Below, in pieces: positions 42,179 to 54,100 of a stretch of DNA of 64,000 nt. This stretch comes from Spinacia oleracea. Taxonomy: Eukaryota; Streptophyta; Magnoliopsida; Caryophyllales; Amaranthaceae. Each line of letters opens with the position of its first letter. The stretch's first letter is position 1. Both the position numbers and the translations under genes were made by a program. The DNA lies in contig NC_079491.1 of NCBI RefSeq assembly GCF_020520425.1, positions 5,629,143 to 5,693,142 of the forward strand. The letters are read 5' to 3'. The notes under the pieces are model-generated. The model was not told where the DNA came from, searched no databases, and worked only from the letters and a program-made list of their open reading frames with translations.

Positions 42179-42596
42179 TGTTGGTGTATATACTCCTACT
42201 GCAGCCTCTACTACAACTGCATCATGCAGCATACAAGCCAGCAAGCAACAGCATACAAGCCAGCAAGCAACCACCCCTACTGCACGAAGCTTCTAGAAGG
42301 AATCAGCTCAACAAACTCCCCTAAATTCTAGGAATTCTGTTAGCTTATTGTTAGCACTGTAATAATCAGTTAGAGTTGTATTAATGCTGATGTGTAGGAT
42401 TGCTGGCATCTCATTGGTTAGACCACGTAGCATTCAGTGTATATAAACTCATCACTCTGTAATTATCATTCAATCAAGAAGATCAGTTTATGATTTCATC
42501 AAACACTTTTCTCTTTCTCTCTTTTTCTTTCTGTCATTGTGCAGATTGTCAATAGACAATCAAGGTTAAATATCAACTGTGAGGTTGATTTTAACA
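42179..42596 (+). repeat. 5' LTR of Copia 2
   Basis: 418 bp. A TATA box tatataaa (42440-42447) and an upstream attggtt CCAAT-like word form a plausible promoter. The U3 part carries a tandem duplication of gcatacaagccagcaagcaa. Confidence 0.95.
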
Positions 42597-42608
42597 TGGT
42601 ATCAGAGC
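42597..42608 (+). promoter_or_regulatory. Primer-binding site of Copia 2
   Basis: tggtatcagagc directly follows the 5' LTR; initiator tRNA-Met type. Confidence 0.95.
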
Positions 42609-42711
42609 AGTTGATCAACTGATCCTGCTGTTTTTCGTTCAATTGGTTGAATCAATTGAAGCTTTTCAATCATTCTTTTCTTAGTTTTCTTCTAGAAAAT
42701 TCAATTGCAAG

Positions 42712-45700
42712 ATGCCTGCAGATCAGCAAACAGATCAATCACTAAATCCTAACTCTGCTTATTATCTAAGCAATAGTGATCTGAATGCCACAAAGCTGGT
42801 GAGCATTGAATTTGAGGGACAATACTTTAATGATTGGAAAAGGTCTATGATGATTGCGTTGTCAGCAAGAAACAAATTGTGCTTCATTGATGGATCCTTG
42901 AATCAACCAGCAGCAAACTCCACCAATTACAGGTTGTGGTGCAGATGTAATGACTTGGTGATATCTTGGATGTTAGCATCTCTAGAGCCTAAGATAGCAA
43001 GAAGTGTCTTATACCTCAAAACTGCAAGAGAGATATGGCTGGAATTGGCTGACAGATATTGCAGAGAGTCTGGTCCTCAGTTGTATGCAGTACAACAACA
43101 GTTAAGTGAGTTGGTTCAAGGAGAGGATGAAGGAATTGCTAGTTTTTTTACCAAGATCAAGCTGTTTTGGGATCAGTTAGACGGTTTGGAACCTTTGCCT
43201 ACATGTGTGTGTACTGGTTGTAGCTGCACATTGACACAGCAGCTTCTCAAGACTCAACAAAATCAAAGACTAATTCATTTTTTAATGAAACTGAATCAGA
43301 AGTATGAGCATCCAAAGAGCACAATATTAATGATGAATCCTCTGCCTACAATTTCTAAAGCATATGGCCTTTTGCTTCAAGAAGAGCAACAGAAAGAGAT
43401 GCATGATGTCAAACATCAGCCTAATCAAGAATCTACAGCTTTCAATGCTAGAAGGTTTGACAAACCTTACAAACCTCAGTATGTTTCAAATTCTGGTGCT
43501 GGATTTCAGAATGGAGGTAGTGCAAATCAATTCAGGAATACAACTAGAAACAACCTGTTTTGTGATCATTGCAAAATGAAGAATCATACTATTGATAGAT
43601 GCTGGAAACTACATGGTTATCCTAAAGACTTCAAGAACAAAGGAAAGAGAGTTGCAGCTGCAGCTTCACTAGATGATTACTCTCTCAAGGAAACACAAAC
43701 TGAAAGAGAACCAGGAGCAGTTCATGCTACCTTCACTGAAGAACAATACAGCCAGTTAATGCAGTATCTGAACAACAATCAAGTTGCTAATCAACCTGAG
43801 AATTCTGGATCTCACTCACTTGGTTTAGCTGCTACCTCACAACACAAAGGTATTTTCTGTCTATCTGCTAATTTTAAGAGAAATTGGATTTTAGATAGTG
43901 GTGCAAGTGATCATATGTGTTCAAACCTATCTTTATTTGATTCTTTTGAAACTGTGAGTAAAGATCAGCACACAATCACTATTCCTGATGGCACTGAATT
44001 ACAAGTCAAACATAAAGGAGTTGTTCACTTAGGTCCAAATATCATTCTCAAGGATGTGCTGCATGTTCCAGAGTTTCAATTCAACCTGATCTCAGTATCT
44101 AAATTGTGTTGTGATGCTGGTTGTTCTGTTTCTTTTACAAATAATGACTGTGTTCTTCAGGACCTTTCCAAGAGCAAGCATATTCTGCTTGGTAGGTTAC
44201 ATAAGGGATTGTACAGATTCAATGAAGATTTGATGATTTCAGACACTCACTTCTCTCACAATAACTATGGACTCTCAACCACTGGATCAGCAGCTGTACA
44301 GGAAGCCAAACTTTGGCATCTTAGGTTGGGACATATGTCATTTGGAAAAATAAAGAATCTAGATGGAGTTGATGTACCAGGATGTTTAGCAGAGTCATTT
44401 TGTCAAATATGTCCATTAGCTAAACAGTCTAGGTCTCCCTTTCCAACCAGTTGTATCAAAACTACTAGACCATTTGAGTTGTTACATATTGATGTATGGG
44501 GACCATACTCTATCGTTGATACAGCTAGGTGCAATCAATTTCTCACCATTGTAGATGATCATACAAGAATGACTTGGACTCACCTTATGAGAAATAAAAC
44601 TGATTCATTGCAGATTATGACTCAATTCCTCTCTTATGTTGAAACACAGTTTGGTTTTAAAGTTCAGTATATTAGATCAGACAATGCTCCTGATTTGATT
44701 GAAGGAGGAATGAAAGAACTATTTCTATCCAAAGGTATTTTACAACAGAAGAGTTGTAGTTACACACCACAGCAAAATGGTGTTGTAGAAAGAAAGCATA
44801 AACACTTACTTGAGACAGCTAGGGCTTTGTTCTTTCAATCTCACTTACCTGATAAGTACTGGAGTGAGTGCATACTTACAGCTACATATCTTATTAACAG
44901 GATGCCTTTAAAGAGCATACAATTTTGTACACCATATGAAAAACTCTTTCATAAGAAACCTGATCTTTCTCATTTGAAAGTGTTTGGTTGTCTGTGCTAC
45001 ATCACAACTCCAAAACTTAACAGGTCCAAGTTTAAACCTAGAGCAGACCCTTGTGTTTTTCTAGGATATCCATCAGGTCAAAAGGCTTACAAAGTCCTTA
45101 ATCTAGCTACACACAAAATTACAACTTCAAGAGATGTTGTTTTTCATGAGAAACATTTTCCTTTTCACTTCTCTTCTGCACCAACACAAACCTACAAAAA
45201 TAAATTCTTTCTTCCCATCCATACAGATTTTACAGATTCCTCACATTATCCCATCTTTGATCAAAACTCATCTGATCAACCTTCTAATTTAACTTCTGAC
45301 ACCAACAACACAAATTCTCCTACTTCACATTCTTCTCATTCTTCAATTCCTATCTCTACCACTCCTTCTTCTAACCTTCCAAACTCACCTCCTACAGCTA
45401 CAATTCCACATTTTAATTCTCTTGAATTCCCTATTCTACCTTCCAGAAGGTCTACTAGAAAAACTCAACCACCTTCTCATCTCAAAGATTTTGTCTGTCC
45501 TCCACCAAAAAGACATTGGTGTAATCTTGTGGCCTATGATTGTCTACCTGACAAACAAAAGGCACTCATTGCTGCACAGTTGGAATTAATTGAGCCTACT
45601 TCTTATTCAGAAGCAGCAACAGACAGCAACTGGATAGCAGCTATGGAAAAGGAAATCACAGCTTTGGATAAAAATCATACTTGGGATTTTGTTGTTCTTC

Positions 45701-47277
45701 CCAAGGGTAAAAAGGCAATTGGATGTAAGTGGGTTTTCAGAATTAAAAAGAATGCTGATGGAACAATTGAAAGATATAAGGCTAGGTTGGTTGCCAAGGG
45801 CTTCACCCAGAAGTTTGGTATAGATTATCATGAGACATTCTCTCCTGTAGTCAAAATGTCCACAGTCAGGTGTTTAATCTCATTGGCTGCCAGTAAGGGT
45901 TGGAAATTGTTCCAACTAGACATCAATAATGCTTTTTTACATGGAAATCTTGATGAGGAGGTGTACATGAAGGTCCCAGAAGGTGTTACTGCCCCTCATG
46001 GTCATGTTTGCAAACTGACCAAATCACTTTATGGTTTAAAACAAGCTTCTAGACAATGGTTTGCTAGATTGCTTCATGAACTCACCTCTCAAGGTTTTAA
46101 ACAATCCAAGAATGATTATTCTCTCTTCATTAAACATGACACTGGTGACATCACTATAGTGGCAGTATATGTGGATGATATTATCATCACAGGGTCCAAT
46201 CCAGCTACCATTTGTGCTCTCAAAAGTCATCTTCATCACACTTTCAGCATCAAAGATTTAGGTCTCTTAAATTTCTTCCTTGGTATTGAAGTTTGTCACA
46301 CATCAGAGGGATATGTTCTTACTCAGAGGAAATATACCAAGGAGATGTTACAGGATTGTGTTTTAAACATTTCAAAACCAGCTGTTACACCTTTCCCTTT
46401 GAATCTGAAACTCACTCCTGATGGTGACATTTATCCCAATCCTGAACTGTATAGATGCTATGTGGGCAAGCTTAATTTCTTAACACATACTAGACCTGAT
46501 CTAGCTTTTGCTGTTCAATCCCTCAGTCAGTTCATGCACTCCCCCAGAATTCCTCATGTTGATGCCCTTATTCATACACTGAGATTTGTCAATCACACTG
46601 CTGGTCAAGGTATTCTTCTTAAAGCCACTGACAAGCTTACATTACAAGCTTTTTCTGACTCTGATTGGGCTGCTTGTCCTACAACAAGGAAGTCAGTCAC
46701 TGGTTACATCTTACTCTTGGGCAATTCTCCTATTAGCTGGAAGTCCAAGAAACAGTCCACCATCTCTAAAAGTTTTTCTGAAGCTGAATATAGAGCCATG
46801 TCTCAAGCTGCTAGTGAAGTTTCTTGGATTGTTAGGTTATTGGAGGAGCTTGGTGTTTCTAACCTACAACCTGTTCAACTCAATTGTGACAATCAATCAG
46901 CCCTTCACATTGCAAAGAACCCCATTTTCCATGAAAGAACTAAACACATAGAGGTGGATTGTCACTTTACAAGGGATAAAGTTCTTGAAGGTTTACTGCA
47001 ACTGAGTTATCTTCCAACTCAACATCAATTGGCTGACATCTTTACTAAGATACTTCCTAGTCCTCAACACAGACTTCTCTCCTCCAAACTTGGAATGACA
47101 AATGTTTCTCCCATCCCAAGTTTGAGGGGGGTGTTGGTGTATATACTCCTACTGCAGCCTCTACTACAACTGCATCATGCAGCATACAAGCCAGCAAGCA
47201 ACAGCATACAAGCCAGCAAGCAACCACCCCTACTGCACGAAGCTTCTAGAAAGAATCAGCTCAACAAACTCCCCTAA
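42712..47277 (+). CDS. Gag-Pol polyprotein of Copia 2, reads into the 3' LTR
   Basis: 1521 residues from the ATG at 42712. Domains: Gag with zinc knuckle CDHCKMKNHTIDRC (about 284-297); protease LDSGASDHM (about 394); integrase D-D-E in HIDVWGP, RSDNAPD and VERKHK (about 594, 655, 691), where the usual Gly after RSDN is Ala; reverse transcriptase with YVDD (about 1153); and RNase H from FSDSDW (about 1315) to LADIFTKIL. The EAEYR block is preceded by KSFSEAEYR, where SSAEAEYR is usual. The frame passes through the purine tract (SLRG) without stopping, so about the last 48 residues are encoded by the 3' LTR, up to TAA at 47275. All catalytic residues look present. Whether the tail is harmless is unknown. 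Confidence 0.94.
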   Translation: MPADQQTDQSLNPNSAYYLSNSDLNATKLVSIEFEGQYFNDWKRSMMIALSARNKLCFIDGSLNQPAANSTNYRLWCRCNDLVISWMLASLEPKIARSVLYLKTAREIWLELADRYCRESGPQLYAVQQQLSELVQGEDEGIASFFTKIKLFWDQLDGLEPLPTCVCTGCSCTLTQQLLKTQQNQRLIHFLMKLNQKYEHPKSTILMMNPLPTISKAYGLLLQEEQQKEMHDVKHQPNQESTAFNARRFDKPYKPQYVSNSGAGFQNGGSANQFRNTTRNNLFCDHCKMKNHTIDRCWKLHGYPKDFKNKGKRVAAAASLDDYSLKETQTEREPGAVHATFTEEQYSQLMQYLNNNQVANQPENSGSHSLGLAATSQHKGIFCLSANFKRNWILDSGASDHMCSNLSLFDSFETVSKDQHTITIPDGTELQVKHKGVVHLGPNIILKDVLHVPEFQFNLISVSKLCCDAGCSVSFTNNDCVLQDLSKSKHILLGRLHKGLYRFNEDLMISDTHFSHNNYGLSTTGSAAVQEAKLWHLRLGHMSFGKIKNLDGVDVPGCLAESFCQICPLAKQSRSPFPTSCIKTTRPFELLHIDVWGPYSIVDTARCNQFLTIVDDHTRMTWTHLMRNKTDSLQIMTQFLSYVETQFGFKVQYIRSDNAPDLIEGGMKELFLSKGILQQKSCSYTPQQNGVVERKHKHLLETARALFFQSHLPDKYWSECILTATYLINRMPLKSIQFCTPYEKLFHKKPDLSHLKVFGCLCYITTPKLNRSKFKPRADPCVFLGYPSGQKAYKVLNLATHKITTSRDVVFHEKHFPFHFSSAPTQTYKNKFFLPIHTDFTDSSHYPIFDQNSSDQPSNLTSDTNNTNSPTSHSSHSSIPISTTPSSNLPNSPPTATIPHFNSLEFPILPSRRSTRKTQPPSHLKDFVCPPPKRHWCNLVAYDCLPDKQKALIAAQLELIEPTSYSEAATDSNWIAAMEKEITALDKNHTWDFVVLPKGKKAIGCKWVFRIKKNADGTIERYKARLVAKGFTQKFGIDYHETFSPVVKMSTVRCLISLAASKGWKLFQLDINNAFLHGNLDEEVYMKVPEGVTAPHGHVCKLTKSLYGLKQASRQWFARLLHELTSQGFKQSKNDYSLFIKHDTGDITIVAVYVDDIIITGSNPATICALKSHLHHTFSIKDLGLLNFFLGIEVCHTSEGYVLTQRKYTKEMLQDCVLNISKPAVTPFPLNLKLTPDGDIYPNPELYRCYVGKLNFLTHTRPDLAFAVQSLSQFMHSPRIPHVDALIHTLRFVNHTAGQGILLKATDKLTLQAFSDSDWAACPTTRKSVTGYILLLGNSPISWKSKKQSTISKSFSEAEYRAMSQAASEVSWIVRLLEELGVSNLQPVQLNCDNQSALHIAKNPIFHERTKHIEVDCHFTRDKVLEGLLQLSYLPTQHQLADIFTKILPSPQHRLLSSKLGMTNVSPIPSLRGVLVYILLLQPLLQLHHAAYKPASNSIQASKQPPLLHEASRKNQLNKLP
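47121..47131 (+). promoter_or_regulatory. Polypurine tract of Copia 2
   Basis: tttgagggggg immediately before the 3' LTR; it is part of the open reading frame. Confidence 0.9.
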
Positions 47278-47549
47278 ATTCTAGGAATTCTGTTAGCTTA
47301 TTGTTAGCACTGTAATAATCAGTTAGAGTTGTATTAATGCTGATGTGTAGGATTGCTGGCATCTCATTGGTTAGACCACGTAGCATTCAGTGTATATAAA
47401 CTCATCACTCTGTAATTATCATTCAATCAAGAAGATCAGTTTATGATTTCATCAAACACTTTTCTCTTTCTCTCTTTTTCTTTCTGTCATTGTGCAGATT
47501 GTCAATAGACAATCAAGGTTAAATATCAACTGTGAGGTTGATTTTAACA
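47132..47549 (+). repeat. 3' LTR of Copia 2
   Basis: 418 bp, 417 of them identical to the 5' LTR. It encodes the C-terminal tail and stop of the polyprotein. Confidence 0.95.
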
Positions 47550-47554
47550 AAAAC

Positions 47555-47701
47555 CTTGTCTGGCGAGCCACGAGGAATGCGCTTCCCACCATGGAGGTCT
47601 TAACTCGCCGTGGTATCAATGTGGACAAGATGTGCCCAAGGTGTGGAGAGGAACCTGAAACAATAACCCACATGGTAGTTCAGGGAGGATTAAAGATATA
47701 A
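47555..47701 (+). pseudogene. Right half of a LINE zf-RVT remnant
   Basis: Reads LVWRATRNALPTMEVL, then TRRGINVDKMCPRCGEEPE, TITHMV, then leaves homology and stops at 47699-47701. The W-R-A...N-A-L-P-T block followed by CPxCGxxxExxxH is the zinc-binding domain found at the end of plant LINE reverse transcriptases and related RNase H-like proteins. Only this domain remains. With the left half it frames Copia 2. Confidence 0.8.
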
Positions 47702-48009
47702 TTGTTTCGAATTTTTGCTTACTTGTTACTGAAAGTTGGTGGTCGATGCAGATTACTAGAAGAAAAAAAAAGTTCTGGTGGTGGGTTGGCCCGTGAAAGA
47801 GGACTTTCGTTATTGGAAAGATTGGGTTCGGTCCAATAGCAGGTAACTTTTCAACGGGCCAAAAAGTTGTGCCATATGAATTGCGGGTCAATAGTTGAGC
47901 AATGACTTATGTAGTTATGTTATGGCCGAAAAGAAAAGATGGAAGTATGGAGCACAGAATGAGAGAAGCGATCTAGACCCACATAATTGACATAAACAAT
48001 TAAACACTA
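47702..48009. other. Intergenic, nothing recognised
   Basis: About 300 bp between the LINE remnant and the next MITE. No gene. Confidence 0.5.
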
Positions 48010-48362
48010 CTCCCTCCGTCTCTTTTTGTTTTTTACGTTTTCTTTTTTGGATGTTTTAAAATGTTTTTTACATTCTTTTTATATTATCACATAAATAACT
48101 TATATTCTATCAAAATTTGTGTCCAATTATTATTTTAACCAATTAAATTTATTGGGTCATTTAATCTCTCACACTTTTCCATTGGGACAATAGATTTTTC
48201 TCATTCCCCAATATCAGAATTTTGATAAAAGTGAAAACATTATAAATAAACGTAATTTATCTTGTTTAAATAAAAAAAAGTGAGGAATCTCGATGCAAAT
48301 TAATTATTCGTTAAAACGCGTGAAAAATACAAAACGTAAAAAACAAAAAGAAACGGAGGGAG
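48010..48362. mobile_element. Stowaway-like MITE, ctttttgt family
   Basis: Ends ctccctccgtctctttttg and caaaaagaaacggagggag, flanked by TA, 353 bp. Close relative of 41688-42036. Confidence 0.88.
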
Positions 48363-48390
48363 TAGTACTTAAAAAAGAATTAATGATGTA

Positions 48391-48628
48391 CTCCTCACGT
48401 CCTCCATCTTTAAAAGATTATCCTAATTTCTTTTTCAATCCGTCTTTTTGAATTTTTCCGATATCATTTATACTATGTGGTATGTCTCCTCTCACACTCT
48501 ATTTTTTAAATTAGTAAGAAAAATAAAATTAATAAATTATCAATCAACTACTCCGTAGCTTTCTTTTGCTTTATTTCTTAATAAAATAAAAAATGTGATT
48601 TAGAGCAATCTTTTAGAGATAGAGGGAG
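48391..48628. mobile_element. Stowaway-like MITE, different family (238 bp)
   Basis: Ends ctcctcacgtcctccatctt and tctttta...gatagagggag are inverted repeats (the aaagatt/aatctttt words inside also match), flanked by TA. Only 28 bp separate it from the preceding MITE. Confidence 0.75.
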
Positions 48629-48659
48629 TATTTTTTGTAATGCCAAAAATTAAAGGCAT

Positions 48660-48745
48660 GTGCATGATATTTTATAGGTTTGAATTCCGGTCCCCTATTT
48701 GTAAATTGCAATTGTTTTATGTTCGTTATGACCAAGAGAATAGCT
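48660..48745 (+). mobile_element. SINE-like fragment (B-box part)
   Basis: The B-box-like ataggtttgaattccggtcc is followed by cctatttgtaaattgcaatt, similar in order to the SINE-like repeat at 36140-36240. The A-box half is not clear. Confidence 0.4.
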
Positions 48746-50199
48746 ATTTAAAGAAAATAAACATTGTCAACACTAAATCATACGGAGTATGAAGTATAGG
48801 AATTTAAAAAAAAAAACATGCTTGAACTATTTTTTGACCCTATGATACTCTTATCGATAAAAATCAGACCGTTGTCACACATTTTCTTTGATATTAGAAA
48901 GACCTATTAAGAACAAACAATGTAGACATAGGCCGTGAATATCATACCACCAAATTTTAGTCAGCTAAGACAATTGACACCTATTAATCTTACCCTTATA
49001 CAGTTATATACTTATATCCATCAGATGAATTGTCTAATCTTTCAATTTCATGCCAATAAATACCTTCAAATTTCCAACATAAAGCAATGTGGAAAATTTT
49101 GATTTGTCTCACAACAACCAGCACTATCAATACTCAATAGTCATGAATGTTGAAAGTTAACCTTATACTCGAACTCGTACGGAGAAAGGATTGAATCTTG
49201 TTATCTTTAAATAAAAGGCCATTTTTTATGGCAAAATTCATGCCTTTTGTTCTCTTGGGTTAAAGACATGAACCATATTTCATTGAATCATTTACATTCA
49301 TTTTTTCAAGGTTTGGTTGAGAATGTATGAATTAGCGAAAACAAAAATAAAGTACTCTGTAATTGTTATCCACTGAGTAAAGCGTTTTTTTCTCCCTATT
49401 TCGTTCTAAATGGTTGTCTTATTTCACTTTTTGTACAGTTTTTTATGTAGCGTTTAAACGTAAATTCAAACACATGTGATAAAACATGATAAAAAAAAAA
49501 ATTATATTGTAAAACTATACATCGGCACGAATAAAATAAGATTTTAATATGTTTTAAGTACATATATATATATATATCCAAAGTGTTAAATTTTATTTTC
49601 ATTTTAATTTTTAAAGATTCTAAATAGGTCAAATAGAAAGAAACGAGAGTGTGTTCTAATTTATTGATTCTCAAGAAAAAATGACAAGCATGCTACATGA
49701 GAACAAAAGAAAATGAAACCTTAATCACTTTTTCTAAGAAGCATGGCAATTGGCAAAGTACACCTTTTATATTCTAACTACCCTTATATTCTAACATAGA
49801 ATCACAAAAGTCATTTAAGTTAAACTAAAGAGATATGGATATAGGTTTGGATTCGCCATCAAATGTTGGTAAGGTTGTTATATATGGGTATGTTAAATGA
49901 CATGTGAGACCTATTCAAGCTACATATAAATAGGATCTTATTTTACTATTTAAAGATTATTGTTTACAAGCGATGTAGATTAAAATAATAATGTTGCAAG
50001 CCAAGCCACAATTATCCAAAAACGACTATTGGAGTTGTCCTAAGAATCATAACAAATAAATATACACAAGACAAATGCAAGTTGAATCACCAACCAAATC
50101 TACCTAAGACACGACAATTAAATTAATTATTTAGAACCTAATCAAAATTTCAAGTGACTTAAGTGTAACATTGATAAACTCAATACACAATGTCATTCA
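48746..50199. other. Intergenic, nothing recognised
   Basis: AT-rich. No convincing gene or paired repeat ends. Confidence 0.45.
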
Positions 50200-50528
50200 T
50201 AGAGATGATCATCATTGGCCTGGCCTGACCTGACCCGACCCGAAAATTCATGGGTTTGGGCAAATTATTTTGGCCCATTTTTCGGGCCGGCTCGACCCGA
50301 ACTTTTTTAAAAAAATTACGGGCTTTGGGCAACGCAAAATAACATTTTTAGTTATAAATTTGGCCCGGTCCGAAAATGGCCCAAAAATCCCGCTAACTTT
50401 GGCGTTAAATAGCGTTTTTTGGGCACACAAAATTGGCCCGAACCTTGACCATGGCCGGTCTGGCCCGACATAATGGGCAGCTTTTTATTCCCCCGAACCC
50501 GGCCCGACCCGCCTTTTGATCAGGTCTA
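50200..50528. mobile_element. hAT-like gacccg-rich element (329 bp)
   Basis: Right end ttttgatcaggtcta and left tagagatgatc are imperfect inverted repeats. The flanks gtcattca and atcattta match at 6 of 8. The interior is full of ggcccga / gacccg words. Same broad family as 16347-17034. Confidence 0.55.
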
Positions 50529-51163
50529 ATCATTTATTATTATAATCACCAATAATACTAAAAAACTAAAACCTAATTATTCAATCTCTCTACAACAAAA
50601 ATATCAACAATACAAACTTCTTTTCCAATGAAGGTAAGACTTTGACGCATTTTAATCTACATCATCCCCTTTGTAAACTTTACAAGCTTCCCAATTAAGA
50701 ACTTTTGTTAAAAGAAATCTCTTTCATGAAAGTAAACACATAAGTTGACTTTTTTTAATTTCACTAGTGCCACGTAAGCCTAAAGAAAGACTTTTTTTAA
50801 TAGGAGGATCTTCAATAACCACTCGCCTGGTGCCAAACGACAAACTCCAAATGTCAAAATTTTAAACCGCCATATAAGAATGCACATTTATGTCATCTTA
50901 CAATTTGACTCGCAACCCAAATTCAAACATTTTTTTTTGCATATTTTTTCATTCTCCATTTTCCTGATTCTTCGTGAAAATAGCAATTACACCAACATCA
51001 AATCATTAAATTACGATTTATTATTTAAATTTTTTTTATATGATTTTCAATTGGTTTTGATTTATATTCCAAAATAATTTTTGGATGCGACGATCAGATT
51101 TGATTAATTTTGAGAAACTGGGATTATTTTATTTGTCATTTCTGGATTAATTAAGGTTGAATT
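50529..51163. other. Upstream region and leader of the WNK gene
   Basis: AT-rich sequence before the first coding exon; promoter and 5' leader of the kinase gene should lie here. A frame at 50880-51077 has no recognisable domain. Confidence 0.45.
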
Positions 51164-54100
51164 ATGCGTGGCGACGCATCCTCGGAGCAAGAACTGGACG
51201 ATTCCGACGCTGAGTTTGTTGAGGTTGATCCAACTAATCGCTACGGTAGGGTAAGTATTTTTCTTAATCGAATTTCATAATTTTGTTTAATTTCTGTAAT
51301 TACAGCATTTTGGGTAATTGCAATTAGGCGATGAGTTTGGAATTAGGTCATACGGAATGGTTTATAATTATTTGTTTGTTTGATGTATCGGAAAGCATGA
51401 AAGGGTAATACGAAGTTTGTAGTAGACGGGATTTGATCCGAGCTCATAGACTCTTTTACCAACTCAGCTAGCTCGTTCTACATTTCAAATTAAGTTTATA
51501 TGTAATCAAATTAAGTTTATATATGATCATGTTTTTCGTTAATGTTTAGTGAATCATATTTGTTTTGGATGATTTGGATAATAATGGGCATTTGCCAATT
51601 TTGTTTGTTCCATTTATTTTGCAGTATAAGGAAATCCTAGGAAGAGGGGCTTTCAAGAAAGTGTATCCTCTTCTACTACTTCTTACTAACTTTTGTTAGT
51701 TATTGATTTTTGATATATACATGATGAAAATCGATTTTGGCACACCACTTTGTTGATTTTGGCACACTTCTATGTTAGTAGAGTGCAGTTTCACGTGGGT
51801 GTGCCAAAATCACGTCCCACACATTAATTATGTTAGTAAATTTAGAATTTTATGATCTAAGCTAATCCTTAATTGAAGAAATTATTAGATACAGAGCATT
51901 TGATGAGTTAGAAGGAATAGAAGTAGCTTGGAATCAAGTTAAGGTTTCAGAATTACTGCGAAATTCAGAAGATTTGGAACGACTCTATTCTGAGGTTCAT
52001 CTTCTTAAGACCTTGAAGCATAAGAACATTATCAAGTTCTTTAATTCTTGGGTTGACACAAAGAATGAGCATATCAACTTCATTACTGAGATCTTCACAT
52101 CCGGCACCTTGCGCCAGTATGTTTCTGATCATATATCTACTTGTTTTTTTGGATAAACTTCATTGTTCGCGGTATTGAGACATTTACTTCCATTGTAGAT
52201 ACCGACAGAAGCATAAGCGTGTTGACTTGAGGGCACTGAAGAAATGGTCTAGACAAATTTTAGAAGGGCTTCAGTATCTTCACAGTCATGATCCTCCTAT
52301 TATACATAGGGATCTTAAGGGCGATAACATATTTGTGAACGGTAATCATGGTGAACTGAAAATTGGTGATCTTGGATTGGCTGCTATTCTTCACCATGCC
52401 AACGCGGCACATAGTGTCATTGGTAAGGAGTAACTTTGTAAAAAGATCAATTTACAAGTTAAGTTCCTCTGTTGATTATCATTAGAGTTGGGGGATATAT
52501 TGTGACAATTGTCTTTTTTCATCAGGTACACCGGAATTTATGGCTCCAGAGCTTTATGAGGAGGAGTACAATGAGCTTGTTGATATCTATGCCTTTGGCA
52601 TGTGTTTGCTGGAGTTAGTGACTTTTGAGTACCCTTATATTGAATGTAGCAATGCTGCTCAAATATATAAGAAAGTGACAAAGGTAAGGCCTTGAAAATC
52701 TTCCTTAAACTCCCTTTGACAGTATGTCTTGTTTATGTCAATGTTTTCCAGAATCTATATTCTTGTCTGGTTTAGAATTCGCCATTGATGATTGGAGAAT
52801 GTTGAGTTCTGTTTCTAGTTTTCTTATGATGAATTGATGACCTTTTATGGAGCGGGGACCTTTCTTTAACTGGTAAAAATGCCTTTACTTTCATCTGCTG
52901 TAAGATGGTGCATTTGCTACCCACTGACTGGAAGCAGTTCAGGCCTTCAGGATATATCTACTCATTATAAGTGAAGGAAATAACTCTCAATAACAATTAG
53001 GTGAAATAAATTATAGGCGTTATAGCGTGTTTGATAGAAACTCAAAAGTACTTTATACCTCGTATCAATTAGTGATGGTGATAAAGAATTTGAATCCAAA
53101 TTTGTAAAGTACGTTCCAGCCCCAAGGTATGGTAATGCAACTTGATCCCCAAACATTTGTTTTTCTTCATAAATTTTCATTACCATGACTCCGTGAGTTG
53201 CCACTTAGAGCTATATTGGGTAGGTGAATAAGCATGAACTATTTGATTGACATGAGACTTCCATTACAGGTTGCATATCTATATTCATTACCATCTTTTA
53301 TTAGTTATTCCTGCTTATGTGCCTACTGAATAGGCCGAAAGTTAGCTGTCTTGTACTGTTTTTATTTTATTGTATTATTTATTTCTGACCCTTTCTTTCA
53401 TGTAAGTTTTTTCCTTCTGTATCAAGGGAAAGAAGAGGGAGGGGCATTGTAGATTGTATTAGAAACAAAAGCAATTCACGCTTATGCGTTGTAGAAAGTT
53501 CTATCTTAGAAATTTCCATCTATGATTCATCTGGCATCTGGGAAACTGAGTTGCTGATAAAGATAACAAATAGAAATAGAAGTTTTGCACTTTAATGAGA
53601 ACGTCTTGTACTTTGTATGTATGGTCACCCAGCAGTGACACTGCGTAATCTGTGTCTGCATTCTTTAGTTGATGCAGAATTTTTAAGTAAATTGGACCTT
53701 GTAGTTGGTATATATAGTCAAAATAGAAGAGTTTCAAACTAACTTTTTACTTATCAACATGAACCATGTGTCTTCATTGGATATACTTACATATCTTTGT
53801 GGTATTGTTTTGGTAGGGAATTAAGCCTGCATCTTTGGCAAAAGTGACAGATCCTGATGTCAAAGCTTTTATAGAGAGATGTATAGCTGATGTTGGAGAA
53901 AGACTGTCCGCCAAAGACCTTTTAATGGACCCTTTTCTGTCAGAAGTGAGTCCTGAGATCACTGCACATTCATCACATGTTAATATTCCGCATTTAGATT
54001 CAGGTTCAGGTATGGTATTTGGATAAGCAAGAACATTTAAAAATATTTCTTGCCTTTCTTCTAATTGCATGCTGAAACATCTGCAGAGGCTAGTCATAGC

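Larger units (their letters stand above)
42179..47549 (+). mobile_element. Complete Ty1/Copia retrotransposon 2 (5371 bp)
   Basis: Two 418-bp LTRs (42179-42596, 47132-47549) with TGTTGG...TTAACA ends differ at one base (gaagg/gaaag). The 5-bp duplication aaaac flanks it (42174-42178, 47550-47554). The primer site tggtatcagagc and a purine tract tttgagggggg are in place, and gag-pol is uninterrupted. It is very young and distinct from Copia 1 in LTRs and protein sequence. It inserted into a LINE remnant. Confidence 0.96.

Noticed and set aside
51415-51480. tRNA gene on the minus strand
   Set aside because: A- and B-box words are present, but no acceptor stem pairs across the ends and it lies in an intron; a SINE head is more likely.
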